64,000 bases of DNA from positions 24,298,001-24,362,000 of the forward strand of contig CM032230.1 in the NCBI GenBank assembly GCA_019009955.1. Direction: 5' to 3'. The position numbers and the translations under genes were made by a program. The notes below the pieces were generated by a model. The model was not told the DNA's origin and did no database searches. It worked only from the letters and a program-made list of their open reading frames with translations. Positions 24,001 through 36,889 of this stretch are shown piece by piece. Numbering within the stretch: position 1 is the first letter of the stretch; each line of letters opens with the position of its first letter. Source of the DNA: Riptortus pedestris. Taxonomy: Eukaryota > Arthropoda > Insecta > Hemiptera > Alydidae.

Positions 24001-26185
24001 AATCGTAAATTTAAAAGCCTGAATAATTGATAAAGACTGGACACATGTTTTTTATCATACCACTTTGAAACCAATTTCAAATTGAGGATTTATTTCCATG
24101 AGAATTTTAACAAAGCAAGTACATCTCTGCTGTATTTGGGTCAATATTGTGCTCCTAATTTAACTTCATTAATTTAATTTTGTGACTTATTGACAACCTA
24201 GAAACTGAATTTAGTAAATGTTACATTTTTATTTATGAAGGCCTTTAAGTAGAAGCTATATCATAATGTTTTATTCTAATGAATATCTCAGTAAATACTC
24301 TGCTAATTTATTAAAGACATCTAATTAAAAGAACTGAAAATATACTGAATGCATTAATACAGAATAACTTCTGGAACATTAAAAGGCACAGTTGATACAT
24401 CTTAGCAATCGTAAAATGGGCGGTGAAAATGTGAGGATTGCCATGACCACATTCTAAAGGTCATTAATAGTTTATAGTCATATATAGGCATTTTTTTTTT
24501 TATCAATTTGGTCCTGTTTTTTTTATTATATAAATTTCTGAATACTAAAAAAAAAAGTTCCTAAAAAGCGTATTAAATAAAAGTTTTCTGATTAAAAATC
24601 ATGTCATACTGCCATTAGACATATTATCAAATAAATATTCTATATATCTGAAACTCTCCCTCTCACTGAGTTCTTACTGACTAAATTTAACTAAGGTTTT
24701 TTTTTTTTTTTTTTTTACTTTCCTGAAATAATGTCACTGGTGCTGTTTTCTGTTATCAACATTTATAAACTGTTGAAGATGCTAGCAACAAGATAGGAAG
24801 AATGCCATACCTATTTGGGAAATGGTCTTAGTTTTTCTTATTTTGATAATGAAATGTCAAAAAGAAACATTTTGGAGAGAGTCCTTCATGTCTTTTCTCA
24901 TACTATGCTTAAATATTAAAGTGACTAAATGAGCTTTCTTAAATATTTTTGTTCATCTTATCTCAGATAAATTTTACATCCCATGCATAATTGAATAACA
25001 AAATATTTAATTTCATATATTAAAATACTAGATATTTTAAATGAAAATCCATAATAGTGGGATGATATTTTTTGAAATAATATCATTATACTTACTCATA
25101 CATTTAAATTGCCTATACTAGATTTTCCTGTGATAAGAACATGAACTCCTTCCAAATTTATTTCATTCTTTTAATTTTTCTGGAAATGATTTTTTTTTTT
25201 GGTTAGGAAAAGAAATTTTACTATTAACACAAAGCACATGAATTTTCAATGGTTTCATGTTCATGAAGTCAAAAGTAATTTAAACCGTGAATTCAAAAAC
25301 TTTATGAAATGATCAGCTTTTTCCTGATTCAATGTAACACAGAGAATAACAGATAAGCTCTTTTCTTCTTTCTGTAATATAAAACTTGGATAGGTAATGG
25401 AGTTAAATACAGAAGGTTCATTACGAATTTAAGGAGATTTAAGATGCATGAATTGAGAAAAATACCTGATAGTATGAAAATCATTTAAACTAAAACTATT
25501 CATTTAAATAAAAATATATATTAACTCAAAGTCACTCACATTCTAAATTAGTCCTTCAAAATTAGAAGTTCAAAATTAAGGACATAATAATGAGTTATTT
25601 TATCCCCTTGACCAATTGCCTTGAGATAAATACTTCATTATTTGCTTTTAATATGAATTTAAACTTTGAAGTATTTTTTATATTAGAAAATTTAAGACAT
25701 TGAAAAATAATATTGATATCAATTTAAGAGTACAGTTTAATCAGTGATAAAGATAGTGTCCTCATTTTACTTAACACCTTTATAGTTTTTATAGCTTTTT
25801 GCCTCGTCTCAGTGGTGTTTATCGGACTGTTACCACATTGCTTACTCTGATAATTCATAGCAATATCCAACATATGTGTACCCTTTTTTGATAACTTACG
25901 GAATACTAATTTGCTGTTCTATTATCAACGTGGTCTATTAGCGATTTTCATCATTGCTTAATGGGTGTTTTATAAGAGTGACACTTGTATATTTAAAAAC
26001 CTATAGGAGGAAGCTTAAATTCAATGATTCATGTTGAATAATATGAGGACACAATCATTACCCTATGACTTTTAACACCAATAATGTCTATCCATGGAAA
26101 ATTACGGGTATAAAAAACACTATTATTCCACTGGCAATTACAAAACACAGCTACAGGCATCATAAAATATGGAATACTACATTAC

Positions 26186-26188
<3 letters not shown>

Positions 26189-26232
<44 letters not shown>
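26189..26232. repeat. (TA)n microsatellite
   Basis: About 22 TA units in intergenic DNA. Confidence 0.95.
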
Positions 26233-26238
<6 letters not shown>

Positions 26239-28038
26239 AACAATTTCTGAATGGCTTTATCAATATATATTTTTTTAAGCCATTCTTTAATTGGTAATGC
26301 ATGATGGCAAATGAATCATACAACTGAAATGAGTCGATACACTTAATTGTTACTATTATGAGACATCAAAAGATATTTTATACAGACAAATCTCAATTTT
26401 CTGACAACTGCTGCTCCACTTCTGTTCTCATTATTAAATAAAATCCTGTCTATTTGAAGTTTTATTTTGTTCTTGACATAGATTTAAAAACATTTATAAA
26501 ATTTTAAATAATAATTAAATATTTGGAAGTAATTTTCACTTCCAGTCATGTTTTTTCCTATCATTTTAGTAATAAGTGCATACTTATTAGAAGTATATAT
26601 ATTATTATAAATAACTTGTTGTAGCCAGACCTCCATTGGGTATTACTTCCAGATTAAAAATGAAATCTAATATTTTTCAAATATTGTTTTGAAAAAATTG
26701 AATGATAAATTTGTATGCTCTAATTTATGTTAATATTCACCATAATATACTTGTTTGCTTGTTACTGTACATATTTATTTATATTGTGAAAGTTTTCTGT
26801 TTGATTTTGATATAGTATGATCCTCTTTGGCTCAAAGAGCAAGTAGTGATTGTCATGCACTAGTAAAGTTAAATCTTCTCTCCCAGCAAAGTTTTTTATT
26901 ACTTCTTTGCATATTCTATTTCATTTTCCCCTGTAACCGAAGTGCTACAAATGGCAGTGAAGTCATATTCGAACTGAATATGTTAAATTATTGTGATAGG
27001 AAAATAAGGAACTTATTGGGTTGTTAAATACTAATTAAACTGAAACCTTCTAACATAAGATAGTAATGAAATTATTTTTATGAATTATTTTTCTTTTATT
27101 GTCATTATTTATGGTAACAGAAGTGTGCTTCACTTTGGTAATACATAATATTATTAATTTAAAGAAGTGAACTCTGTCTGTAAGTAAACATTAAGGTAGA
27201 TTTGTTTTCTGTCATATTAATTAACACAACCTCCATGCTCAATACAAACTGGCATTTTAGTCAACATTTTTTATGTCTAAGATTGAAAAAAAAAATTAAT
27301 AGCTAAAGTAATTATTTAAGATTCAGATTTTCTCTGTTAAACATATTATTATAGCCTGTAACATGTTTTTACCATGTGTACTATTGGCCAACATGTCATT
27401 GTTTGGGAGAGAATGAACTAACCAAAGAAGCATATTAAATAATAAAGTTAATTGTAAAACAAAATTCATATCCATGAGAGCAGAGTAATTTGGTGAAACT
27501 AAAAAGTATTGTTTACAATTTATAAATTTGCTGAATTCAGGCATTCTTTAATAGGGGATGTCTTGTGCTCTTCTCCAAAAATCTTAAAAGATGAAAGTCT
27601 GGGTAACTGAGTCAGAAACAGCAGGTTCAAAACAGCAATCTTGTTTTAGTTATTTCATTTTAAAACTTGGTATTTAGCAACAAATGATGTTTCACGCAGC
27701 AGAATATGTTAATTTACTTTATTTATTTTTGATATGTTCTTGATTTTGCTATTTTTGTTTATTTTTTTGTAGTTTCATAATATAGGAGTTCATATTTTTA
27801 AATAAGTACTAGATAAACTACTGGACCACTCAGCATAGCAGATTATATTGTATATTTCATAAGTGATACAACAATACGTTAGATTTAATGAGATCGCTTT
27901 GCATTAGAGCATTAATAGTGATTTCATGCTTACATTTCAAATAATTACAAACAATTTTTAAGTCATTTCGAATTCCTGTAGATTGATAAGATAATAATAG
28001 AATTTAAGACTCTCTTTTATACATTGTAAGTATATCTT

Positions 28039-28096
28039 TGTATGCATGTGTGTAAATATATATATGTGTACATATATACATATACACATGCATACA
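28039..28096. repeat. Inverted repeat with 13-bp arms
   Basis: TGTATGCATGTGT (28039-28051) pairs with ACACATGCATACA (28084-28096) across an AT/TG-rich centre. Low complexity contributes to the pairing. Confidence 0.75.
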
Positions 28097-29457
28097 TACA
28101 GTCATTCTGTGTACTTATAAGAATGTACACCTGTTTACATTTATGGGATCTTAAAAGTGCTCTTAAAAGGGGCTTAAGAGGAAAAGACGAATTTGTGAGT
28201 AGATTATAAATATGTACCACAATTTGTATAAAAGGAAAGTAAAATAAAAAAATTAATAAATAAATGAAGCAGTCTAAGAGACAACAATTTCACGTATTAA
28301 TTATTAAATGTCCTTATATTAGTCATATGTTTTAGTTCTTGTTGTGTACATATTTGCATTTGATCTATTCTAAGTTTAAAATATTGTTACTTAAAATATG
28401 TAACGAAGTTACTGAATGAAAGTGCAACTCTAAGAGTTGAAAAGATGCTTTTTAACATAAAATGAAACAGTGATATTTATTGACCTTTTGTTATTTTTTG
28501 ATAATTTATTTGGGTGTTGAAAGAATAATGTTATTTTGCATATGCTCTAAATTATTACTGTCAAACAGGATATTATATCTATTTAAATTTTGATATTATA
28601 TTTATATTTGAGAGATTTATTATTGTTTTTGAAGGTATAAAAAAAAATATTGTTTTACATAGTTGTATCTGTTTTATTTACATTTATAAGGTTTTATATT
28701 AGTTTTTCATGCAAAATTTAGAAGTGGAGAGTGATATTTTTTCTGCTTTGTTCCCTTTTGCCAGCTTCTATTGCTGAAGTTATGTTTGGTCATTCAAAAA
28801 TATTTTCCAAGTGCCACTTTGTAAATACTATGGATCATAAATTCATTTGAATCAAATGAAAAATATTGGGTCCGAACATCATATAGCACCTTTTTCTTCA
28901 ACAAGACCACACTCCAAGTATTTTAGGGGATAATTATAAATGAATATAAAAGGGAATGTTCATATTAATTAAAATATAGCATCATTCTGCATGAGTGGAT
29001 TCTCTTTAAGGGAAGATTTTCAATTTTGTCCCCTCAATAAATATAACATTGTAGACTTGTGACCCCAAATCAACTCAAATGAATATGCATAAGTGGTAGA
29101 CGGTCAATAAATTAGAACTCCAAACTTCTTCATTTTAATTTTAATCTGTTCTACGGTTTACATATGATCTCCCATGTTTGATCTTAAATCTTTGGTAAAA
29201 TCAATTTCAATTGGGTATTCTCATACTATGTTCAAGGCAAGATATGCAATACGATTGATAGTGGCTACAGAATTTAGTAGAATAAAATTATACTTAATTT
29301 TCTGTAGTTTTCACAATGTACCCTATTATCTAAACAGAGCAGAAAGGAAAGAACAATAAATTCACTGGTTTCTGACATTTTGGATAATTTTATTCGTAAC
29401 AGGAACATTCGGGTACAATGATTCTTTGAAAATGTTCACCCTATTTAAAAAAAAATA

Positions 29458-29500
29458 ACAACCTCAATAGCTGATTTTTCTAAAGGAAAATCTGTAAATA
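29458..29500 (+). mobile_element. HINE-like 3' end scrap
   Basis: ACCTCAATAGCTGATTTTTC then AAAGGAAAATCTG: the terminal hairpin region with several substitutions, and nothing else of the element nearby. Confidence 0.55.
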
Positions 29501-30849
29501 TGAGCATCTATACATCAGCTGGTGCATCTATCACATCCTTCTGAATTCTGAAGATGACCAATAATTTTACGGCTTATTCTACTACTAGAAGTTACTAGCT
29601 AGTTAAAGAGCAGAATGATTTCTTGTATTAAATCCATGGGGTTATTGTGAATGTAATGAATGTTAAGCAGATACACTGTGTATCCAAATAAACATAGTCC
29701 AATTAAAAGTAATGGAAAATATTTCTCATGGAATTAATCAGTGGGGCATTTCATTTATTTACAAATATTCAGCCTTACTTAATAGGTATGCTTCTGTCAT
29801 GTTTAAAAAAATCAATCATCATCATGTCTTGCTTAACATGGGGTTACTTGCATCTCATCAAATACATCTTCATGAAAAACCATAAAAGTCTGCAAAGGTT
29901 AAGTTCCCTTATTTTCCAAAAAAGAGACAAAATAAATGGGCTGACTTTATGGCATTAGTTAAAAATAAATTAAATTATACCTTTATGGATTTCTTTCTCA
30001 CTGGTCTTTATTTGTATATGATAATATTCATACAATTCCCGATTGAACATAGCTCATTTCGGGAGGCAGAAAACAAATAGAAAATATGTTAACCTCTTAC
30101 ACTTTATCTTGTTAGAGTGCTTATAATATTACTAAGAATGGAGGCTATGGAGAAGGAAATAATTCAAAATTTATTTATGAACCACGGTAACAAATTGCAT
30201 GATGAGATATCCAAGAAATTTGAAATATTATTAACCCGTTAAATAAATACAAATGAGTCAAATTTGGTAGTTCGAATTATTGACCTTCTGCCACATGGGT
30301 ATATTATTTAATAAAATATGTCAAAGCAGAATCTTTGATTTGTAAATTTGTAAATATTAACATTGTGGAATTGTTGCATATTAGACACTTTGCTATTTTC
30401 TAATACTAATTTCCCCTATTTTTGGGGTTTGACTGTAAATAAAGAATAGCTTGGTTTTACAATTAAAACACATTATCGTACCAATTATCACATTAATGTT
30501 TCATAGAAAAGACGACCAAATCACTTTGGTAGTTATTGAAATATAGATAAAAAGGGTGTTTAATTGATCTAATTATTCTGCTTTGTAAGGCTAGGTAGTC
30601 CCTATTCAATGAGGCATCAAGAGACCTGGGTTCATTTAATAAGTTTTTATAGTATTGTGCGATGAAAAATTTTAAGATAAGCATCAAACTCATTTCTATT
30701 GTAATTATATTCCATGTCATAAAATCTGAAACTTAATAAGTAAAAAAATGTAAGAACTTGTTTGTATCTGTATTGACTATATTAACACATTACTTGATAT
30801 AATCCAAAGACTTTATTGTTGTTCCCTGGTAATAAAAATGGCCACTGAT

Positions 30850-30852
<3 letters not shown>

Positions 30853-30915
<63 letters not shown>
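30853..30915. repeat. (TA)n microsatellite
   Basis: About 31 TA units in intergenic DNA. Confidence 0.95.
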
Positions 30916-30916
<1 letters not shown>

Positions 30917-32399
30917 GCATGACTCATGAGAAATAACAAGGAAAATAAAAATTATCACAACCAAAGTTAAAAACATTTTGATTATTAGTTGTAAAAGAAA
31001 TTTAAAAATAAAAATAAAAAAATATTTGCACGGCCAATTTTCAATATTAAATGATTATTTATCCTGATACTGTCAGTTAAGCTGAGAATTTTCAAAAAAA
31101 ATACTTTTTTATTAAAAATGTTTAAACATCTTTTTGTTTGCCAAAGAAGGAGTTATATAAATAAAATAGAAAAACAAAAAATTTTAATACTCATTAATTC
31201 ATAATATTTATAAATATTGTGCCATTAAATTTATAACTAAATTTATTTGAGGAGTAAGGGTTTTACAAAGTTAATAAAAATGTTTCTCCTATCCCATTTT
31301 TTTGATCCACGACTTACATCATGCAGTGGCATTTCTTGTTTTTATCCACTCTTCAGAAAAAAAAGAAAGAAATATGAATAATGTAAAATATGTTATCTCA
31401 GAATATTTTAGAGAACTAAAGATTCATTAGAAACTGATATTTCTCTAGGTTAAACCATCATGAAAAAATTCATCAATAACACATCACAATTTAGGAGCAT
31501 CTTAAAGCTAGGTGTAGTGGCTTCTTTATTTAAAGTTTTGAGAAAATTAAAAGAATTTTGCTTTTGTCAATACAGGTGCAACAAAACACTAGGAAATATC
31601 AATTTATTGAGAGTTCAGCATGAAAATACTGAGCAGATATTTAAGTGATCTTGATAATCATTTTAAAAGAGAAAAAAAAAATTCTTAAAATTTTGAGCAC
31701 AGATATTCAATGTTTAAAACTCTATACATTGGACCTACAAAAATTATCAGATACTAATATATTTTGTTTGTCATGCACAACAAAAAAGGAGGAATGTACT
31801 GAAAAGGGACAACGAAATTGTATTAATGGTTGCTTCCAAAATTACCTTAAATAACTGTAAAAAATCTGTATATATACATTTGTGATTAATGTATGTAAAT
31901 ACATTTAATTTTTTTTTCATTAAGTAGTTTTTTTATAGGGCTGTAACTTTTTCATGCACATTAGCTTATTTCTCCATATTTTGAATAATTTTAATGCTCA
32001 ATGTATACATAATTATGAATTATAGCTCTTTTTTTATAGTTTAAACTTTAGCTTACTGCATAAAATATTGAGTGTCATTTTTACTGACAAAATGAAATTC
32101 TGTGAATACTAGTGTAAAAATAATTTATTTTGAGTTTTCAAAAATACATGTACAAGGTAGAAAATACATGTACATGAGCTTGAAATATCTTTTCCACAAT
32201 AGACTGTCAATGAATTTATTATTTTTTTTTTCCAATTAATTTTCATTGTATTTAACAAAATAAAGAAATTGACAACAATTGCTAATTGCTGCTTAACTGT
32301 TTTCCTTCCTTCATGCTATCTTAGAGCGATGGATTGGTTCAGAAACGCTGGAAATTCCACTTTTCAAAAATTCTTCAAAAACTTGTTTTTCACGAGATA

Positions 32400-33105
32400 A
32401 ACAAGAAGGGAGTTTTACTGAATGCTGAAAACTAAAACAATGCTTATATCTCACTTAATATTCGAGATAAAGAAAAAATGTATAGACAATTAAATTTACA
32501 ACCAACTTGGTCGCAGCTTTACAAGGGGAATTTCGAAAACTCAAAATATCTCCGTTATTTTGTGTAGGATTGAAATAATCGTAGTGCCAATCTTATTGAA
32601 AATTGAATGTCTTATAAATCTTGTAATAAGTATATTTTTTACTAATTCGATTGTTAACCGAGATATTTGTATTTTTTATTTGTCTACCCTCTATAAACCC
32701 CCACTCCTAATGGAGTCATATTAACAATATGCTGGTATATCATGAACCACTTTACTCGAAGCTTAAATTCAAAATATTGTTGATTGTTGTATATTGTGTC
32801 CATTGAACTTCTCCTGTGTAAGATACATGCAAATGCTCAGCACATTGACGTCATCAACGCCAACGTTTCCACTCTTCAATTGAACATTTTAATTTGATCT
32901 ATACCACACTCTAGATTTAGCCATTTCATTCAACTCTAATGTTAATAATCGTTATTGGCTCAAATCTGACCAGGGATAGGGGTTGAGAGGGGAGAGGTTT
33001 CTTCAGAAATAAAGAATATAGGGTGAGATGAGATCAGCAGTGTGTCAAACCAGTACTTGGAAATCAGATTAGTATATGGAGGCCCTGCGTGATGGACTTT
33101 TATTT
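32400..33105. mobile_element. Mosaic of old HINE-like fragments
   Basis: Contains AGTTTTACTGAATGCTGAAA and AATATCTCCGTTA-like motifs, a second core piece in the opposite orientation (TGTTAACCGAGATATTTGTA), a module C stretch, and at 33084-33105 a reversed 5' end (GGCCCTGCGTGATGGACTTT). Too decayed to trace borders. Confidence 0.6.
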
Positions 33106-33728
33106 TTTTGCTATCAGCATTCAATAAACCTCGGAGCCCTCATGTCATTTTAACTTTGAGATACTCAACCACTGGGTGTCTCATGTTCAGCATAATATAA
33201 TTTCAAGTAATGTTTATATACATTTCTCATTATGGGACATTTAGAGAATGCAATTTGAGATCCCCAAAGAGGCATTTTACTGCCTGTAGGGATTCGGTTT
33301 AGTTTACGTAGCACCTGCTTTGCAGATTTTATGGCAATTGAAGTACTTGTATATATTTAATTCTGTTTCAACCAACAATATTATGACAGTTATAATTTAA
33401 TGTAATGTGGTATTAAAAATCCATGGTGCAAAAAAAAAGAAGCCTACTGCGCTGATTTCATCAACATGTAGTACGAGTAGGCAGTGTTTATGATCTGAAA
33501 CAAAAGTAAATTATATTAATAATTGAACATATTTTTCTAAACATGTTCAATAATACATTTATTGGTAATTCTTCATATTTTATAATGATTTTTTTAAATA
33601 TATTTATTGTTATAAAACTACTAAATGAAATCATTAAAATATATATGATAAACTCATTTTCATGATTTTTATGCAGATTAAATAAACGACCTTCTTAGGG
33701 GGATTCTGTAATGTGTAAATAAATAAAT

Positions 33729-33730
<2 letters not shown>

Positions 33731-33792
<62 letters not shown>
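33731..33792. repeat. (TA)n microsatellite
   Basis: About 31 TA units, 40 bases before a HINE-like copy but outside it. Confidence 0.95.
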
Positions 33793-33796
<4 letters not shown>

Positions 33797-33831
33797 ATGT
33801 ATTTCATCATTATTATTGTAAATGTCAGAGT

Positions 33832-34415
33832 TTTAGCAGATTTCCCTTGAGGGAAATCAGCTATTGAGGTCGTACTCATGACGCGATTTTCGAAAAATTT
33901 CTTCAAATGTCCATCGATCCTACCCAGGAGATGACGAAAATGAGGTCCGTTCAAAACTATATATATAGACATATATATGTATTTGTCTGTTAACACTCTA
34001 GCGGTCGTAATTTTGTTTAATCGTCACTATACTCGGTATTTAATCGTTTGATGTAAAAAGGAAGATCAAGTTCGTTATTGGCTGAAATCGGACCAGTGGG
34101 AGGGGGGGTTTAGAGGGGGGATTTTCGAAATTTCAAAATATCTCCGTTACTATACGTCGGATCGAAAAATTGTATAGAACCAATCTTATTGAAAATTAAA
34201 TTTACTATAAATATTGTTATATACATTTATTCTCTATCTTGAATATTAACCGAGATATTTGCATTTTTATAAGTATAACGGACGGGCTATGGTTCCCGCC
34301 AAAAGCTAGTTCGGCCGTGTCTGTAACTGATCGGCACTCGTATGGAGATTTCTCTATTGTATAACTTTACGTGGGAAATCTGCTTAGTTTACGCAGCCCC
34401 TGCGTGACGGACTTT
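33832..34415 (-). mobile_element. HINE-like element, full length, 5' module B
   Basis: On the - strand it runs from AAAAAGTCCGTCACGCAGGG (34415) through subterminal AGCAGATTTCCC, core and a very short TA tract to the 3' hairpin TGATTTCCCTCAAGGGAAAT and CTGCTAAAAC (33832). Both ends intact; about 585 bp. Confidence 0.85.
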
Positions 34416-35272
34416 TTTTATTTACTATGCATCCCATTCATTATTAAAAGATATCTACAGTTTTTGTTTAAATCATATTTAACAATATTAGATAAATCTG
34501 CCTAAAATTAAAAAAAAAAAATAAAAAAAATATGTAGAACATTATAAGTGTTCAAATAATGTCAATTAGAAGGTCATTACAAAAGAAATGCAATTAAAAA
34601 TGACGGGCTATTGAACTGGAAAAGAAGTTCAAATAAAATAAATAAAGATAACATAACATTTCTTACAGATTATGCTCGGCAGAAATTGAATCTAGAGATG
34701 TGGGTGTTTTGAGGACACTGAATAATAAAAATCCCCTTTAAGGAATTATGCCATGTATCAAAAAGTGTAATGCAATCAGTCTTTTTAAAGTAGTTATTTT
34801 TTTACAATTCTTTCTGTATTTATTTTGTTATAACGTAAATATTAGTTTTGTTATTGAATTTTTCAGTATTGGTGCTTCAGTTCTTATTCATGCCATGTTT
34901 TCATATTTCCTAAAAAATGATGTATTCAAAACTGTTTATATAGGAGCTTTGCTAAGGAAGAACTGCAGAATTGAGAGCACACATGGCGTCAATCTTAACT
35001 CTTTATCTTAATAAAAACAAATTGGCTATTAATGTAATAATTGATTCTGGTAGAATGTTTGCCTTGGGGCATGAGTTAGAATGTGTTATAGAGGGAGCGT
35101 GTACTTATAACCTCTGTGAAGCTTGCTCAATTTAAGGAAAATTAACAAAATGGATTAAAATAGTAGCTGGCACCAAGAGCTAAAGTATGTGATAGTCAAT
35201 AAAAATACAAAAAATATAAAAGGACAATTATGTGACCTTAAAATAGATTTTTTTTTGTCTAACTTCTAAATC
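34416..35272. other. AT-rich intergenic, nothing recognised
   Basis: An 87-codon + strand frame (34748-35011) is AT-driven with no motif. The missing last odorant receptor exon could lie in this direction, but I could not identify it. Confidence 0.4.
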
Positions 35273-35535
35273 CCACCCGGTACCCAGAGGAGTTGAGTTT
35301 GAGTTTGGAACCATCCCCTCCAGTATATGGTGGTGGTGTCCTCAGGTCTCATGACTTTGGGAAGGACCAAATTCCATCCAAACATATGTCCTGGTGATAT
35401 GTCCTGGAGCCTGTAACCAGTCTAGTTTAGTTGAGGTTAGCTAGTTATTGGGTTGACGGAGGAAGCTCTTGCCAACGATCAGTATGACCAGATACTGATG
35501 GATACTGTCCGATCAGTTTTGTGGTTGTGGGTCAC
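35273..35535. other. Unclassified, more G+C-rich segment
   Basis: From CCCACCCGGTACCCAGAGGA to about GTGGGTCACATACATGG the base composition differs from its surroundings, which suggests an old inserted repeat. No family was recognised. Confidence 0.35.
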
Positions 35536-35546
35536 ATACATGGTTG

Positions 35547-36138
35547 TTATATAAGTTTATTCTCTATCTTGAATTTAAGCCGAGATCTTTTGTATTTTTT
35601 AGTTTTCAGCCTTCAGTAACCCCCCCCCCCCCCCTTATACTCATGTTACATAAACAATACTCCGTTATATAATAAACCACATTATTCAAAGCTTAAATAC
35701 CAAATATGTTTTTCAAGAGACATATATTAAACGAGATACATGGAAATATGTTCTGGTGACCCCCCCCCCCCTCTCCCCGACTTAGGTTTACTACTAAAAT
35801 TTGATTGATTGAGATAAAAATTATTCTGATTAATGCATCATGAATAATAATTAATTACAGTACTATATATAGGAAATAGTTTTTACTGTAAGTAACATGT
35901 TATGTTCTGATATATTTCAGTAGTTATTTTTCTTTCGGGTGAGAGTTTGGCAGACCTGTTTGTTTTCATTTCAGACGCTTCCCGCCAGGCTGTTAAAATT
36001 GACTGAAAGATTTCCTATTACCGTTTGTATTTATTCACTTAGCGGTGGTGCTGTGTTACCAGTATGTAGATTTAACTGCTGTTAAACTTCACAAGGGAAA
36101 TCTTAGTTTACACAGCCCCTGCGAGACAGATTTTTTTG
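35547..36138 (-). mobile_element. HINE-like element, 5' module C, 3' truncated
   Basis: On the - strand it starts at the 5' hairpin (TCTGTCTCGCAGGGGCTGTG, near 36130) and is collinear with the copy at 4787-5470 until the core AAGATCTCGGCTTAAATTCA, where it stops. It holds two C-runs of 11 or more (near 35622 and 35760). Confidence 0.75.
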
Positions 36139-36486
36139 TTAAAGAGAGAAATTGAAATACCGAACTGAAGGTTAACTTCACCTTGCCCTGACATAGGTTG
36201 TAAATAAAGCCGGTCTTTGGTGGACCAAATGTGTACCAATGTTGTCGATTTTCCACTATCCATCTGACCTTGCTAGCTTACTCCTGTCATCCCATTGCCG
36301 TATTGTAATTTTTGATGTGTGTAATTAGTTTTTTTTTTTTTTATATATATCACAAACTTTGTAAAGTGCTAGTTATGAAGTGTCTAATTCAAGTAAAGCT
36401 CGCACTTGCATGTACCGGTTGAACCGCCGACTCTCGGGTCAATAATGAAACAACATATTGTAAATGTGATTCTTTTTTGGACTTAC

Positions 36487-36642
36487 CTGCATGTTAGCTT
36501 GTAGGTTAAGAGAGAAACAGTTTGCATATTCCAAAACAAATTTCTTTGAAGACTGTGTTAGCATAATTATGATATCTTTACGAGCTTTTGTAGATTGAAT
36601 GTACCATGGTAAGTCACAGATTTCAAAAAAAAGTTGGTCTCC
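36487..36642 (-). CDS. Odorant receptor exon 4
   Basis: The acceptor is TTTTTATTTAG|GGAGACC and the donor ATGCAG|GTAAGT. It has 52 codons in phase 0, containing GDQLFFEICDLPWYIQSTKA and then RKDIIIMLTQSSKKFVLEYA. The WY plus basic plus IIIML pattern is the conserved C-terminal signature of insect odorant receptors. A short last exon should lie at lower coordinates on this strand. Confidence 0.9.
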
Positions 36643-36824
36643 CTAAATAAAAAAGAGTATTTTAATTTTCACGAATGATACATTGTTTGCACACGATACA
36701 AAGAAAAATAGAAAGACGTTGTAAGTTAATTACTCATTCACTTTTTATCTTAATATTAATATGTACATAGGGAGCCTGCCAGTGGGAAAGAAGTTTTTTT
36801 TATTTTATGTAAGTGTTGTGCAAC

Positions 36825-36889
<65 letters not shown>

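Larger units (their letters stand above)
20156..32330. other. Long AT-rich intergenic stretch
   Basis: No exon with conserved protein content was recognised on either strand. Microsatellites lie at 20993-21073, 26189-26232 and 30853-30915, an inverted repeat at 28039-28096, and one HINE-like scrap near 29460. Short open frames here have AT-driven composition and no family motif. Confidence 0.6.

Noticed and set aside
34748..35011. 87-codon + strand frame.
   Set aside because: AT-driven hydrophobic composition, no motif and no splice context.
36130..36146. Short - strand piece after CCTTCAG reading FGISISLFNKKICLAG as the missing last odorant receptor exon.
   Set aside because: The acceptor has no pyrimidine tract, the peptide runs into the 5' end of a HINE-like element, and it does not resemble receptor C-termini.
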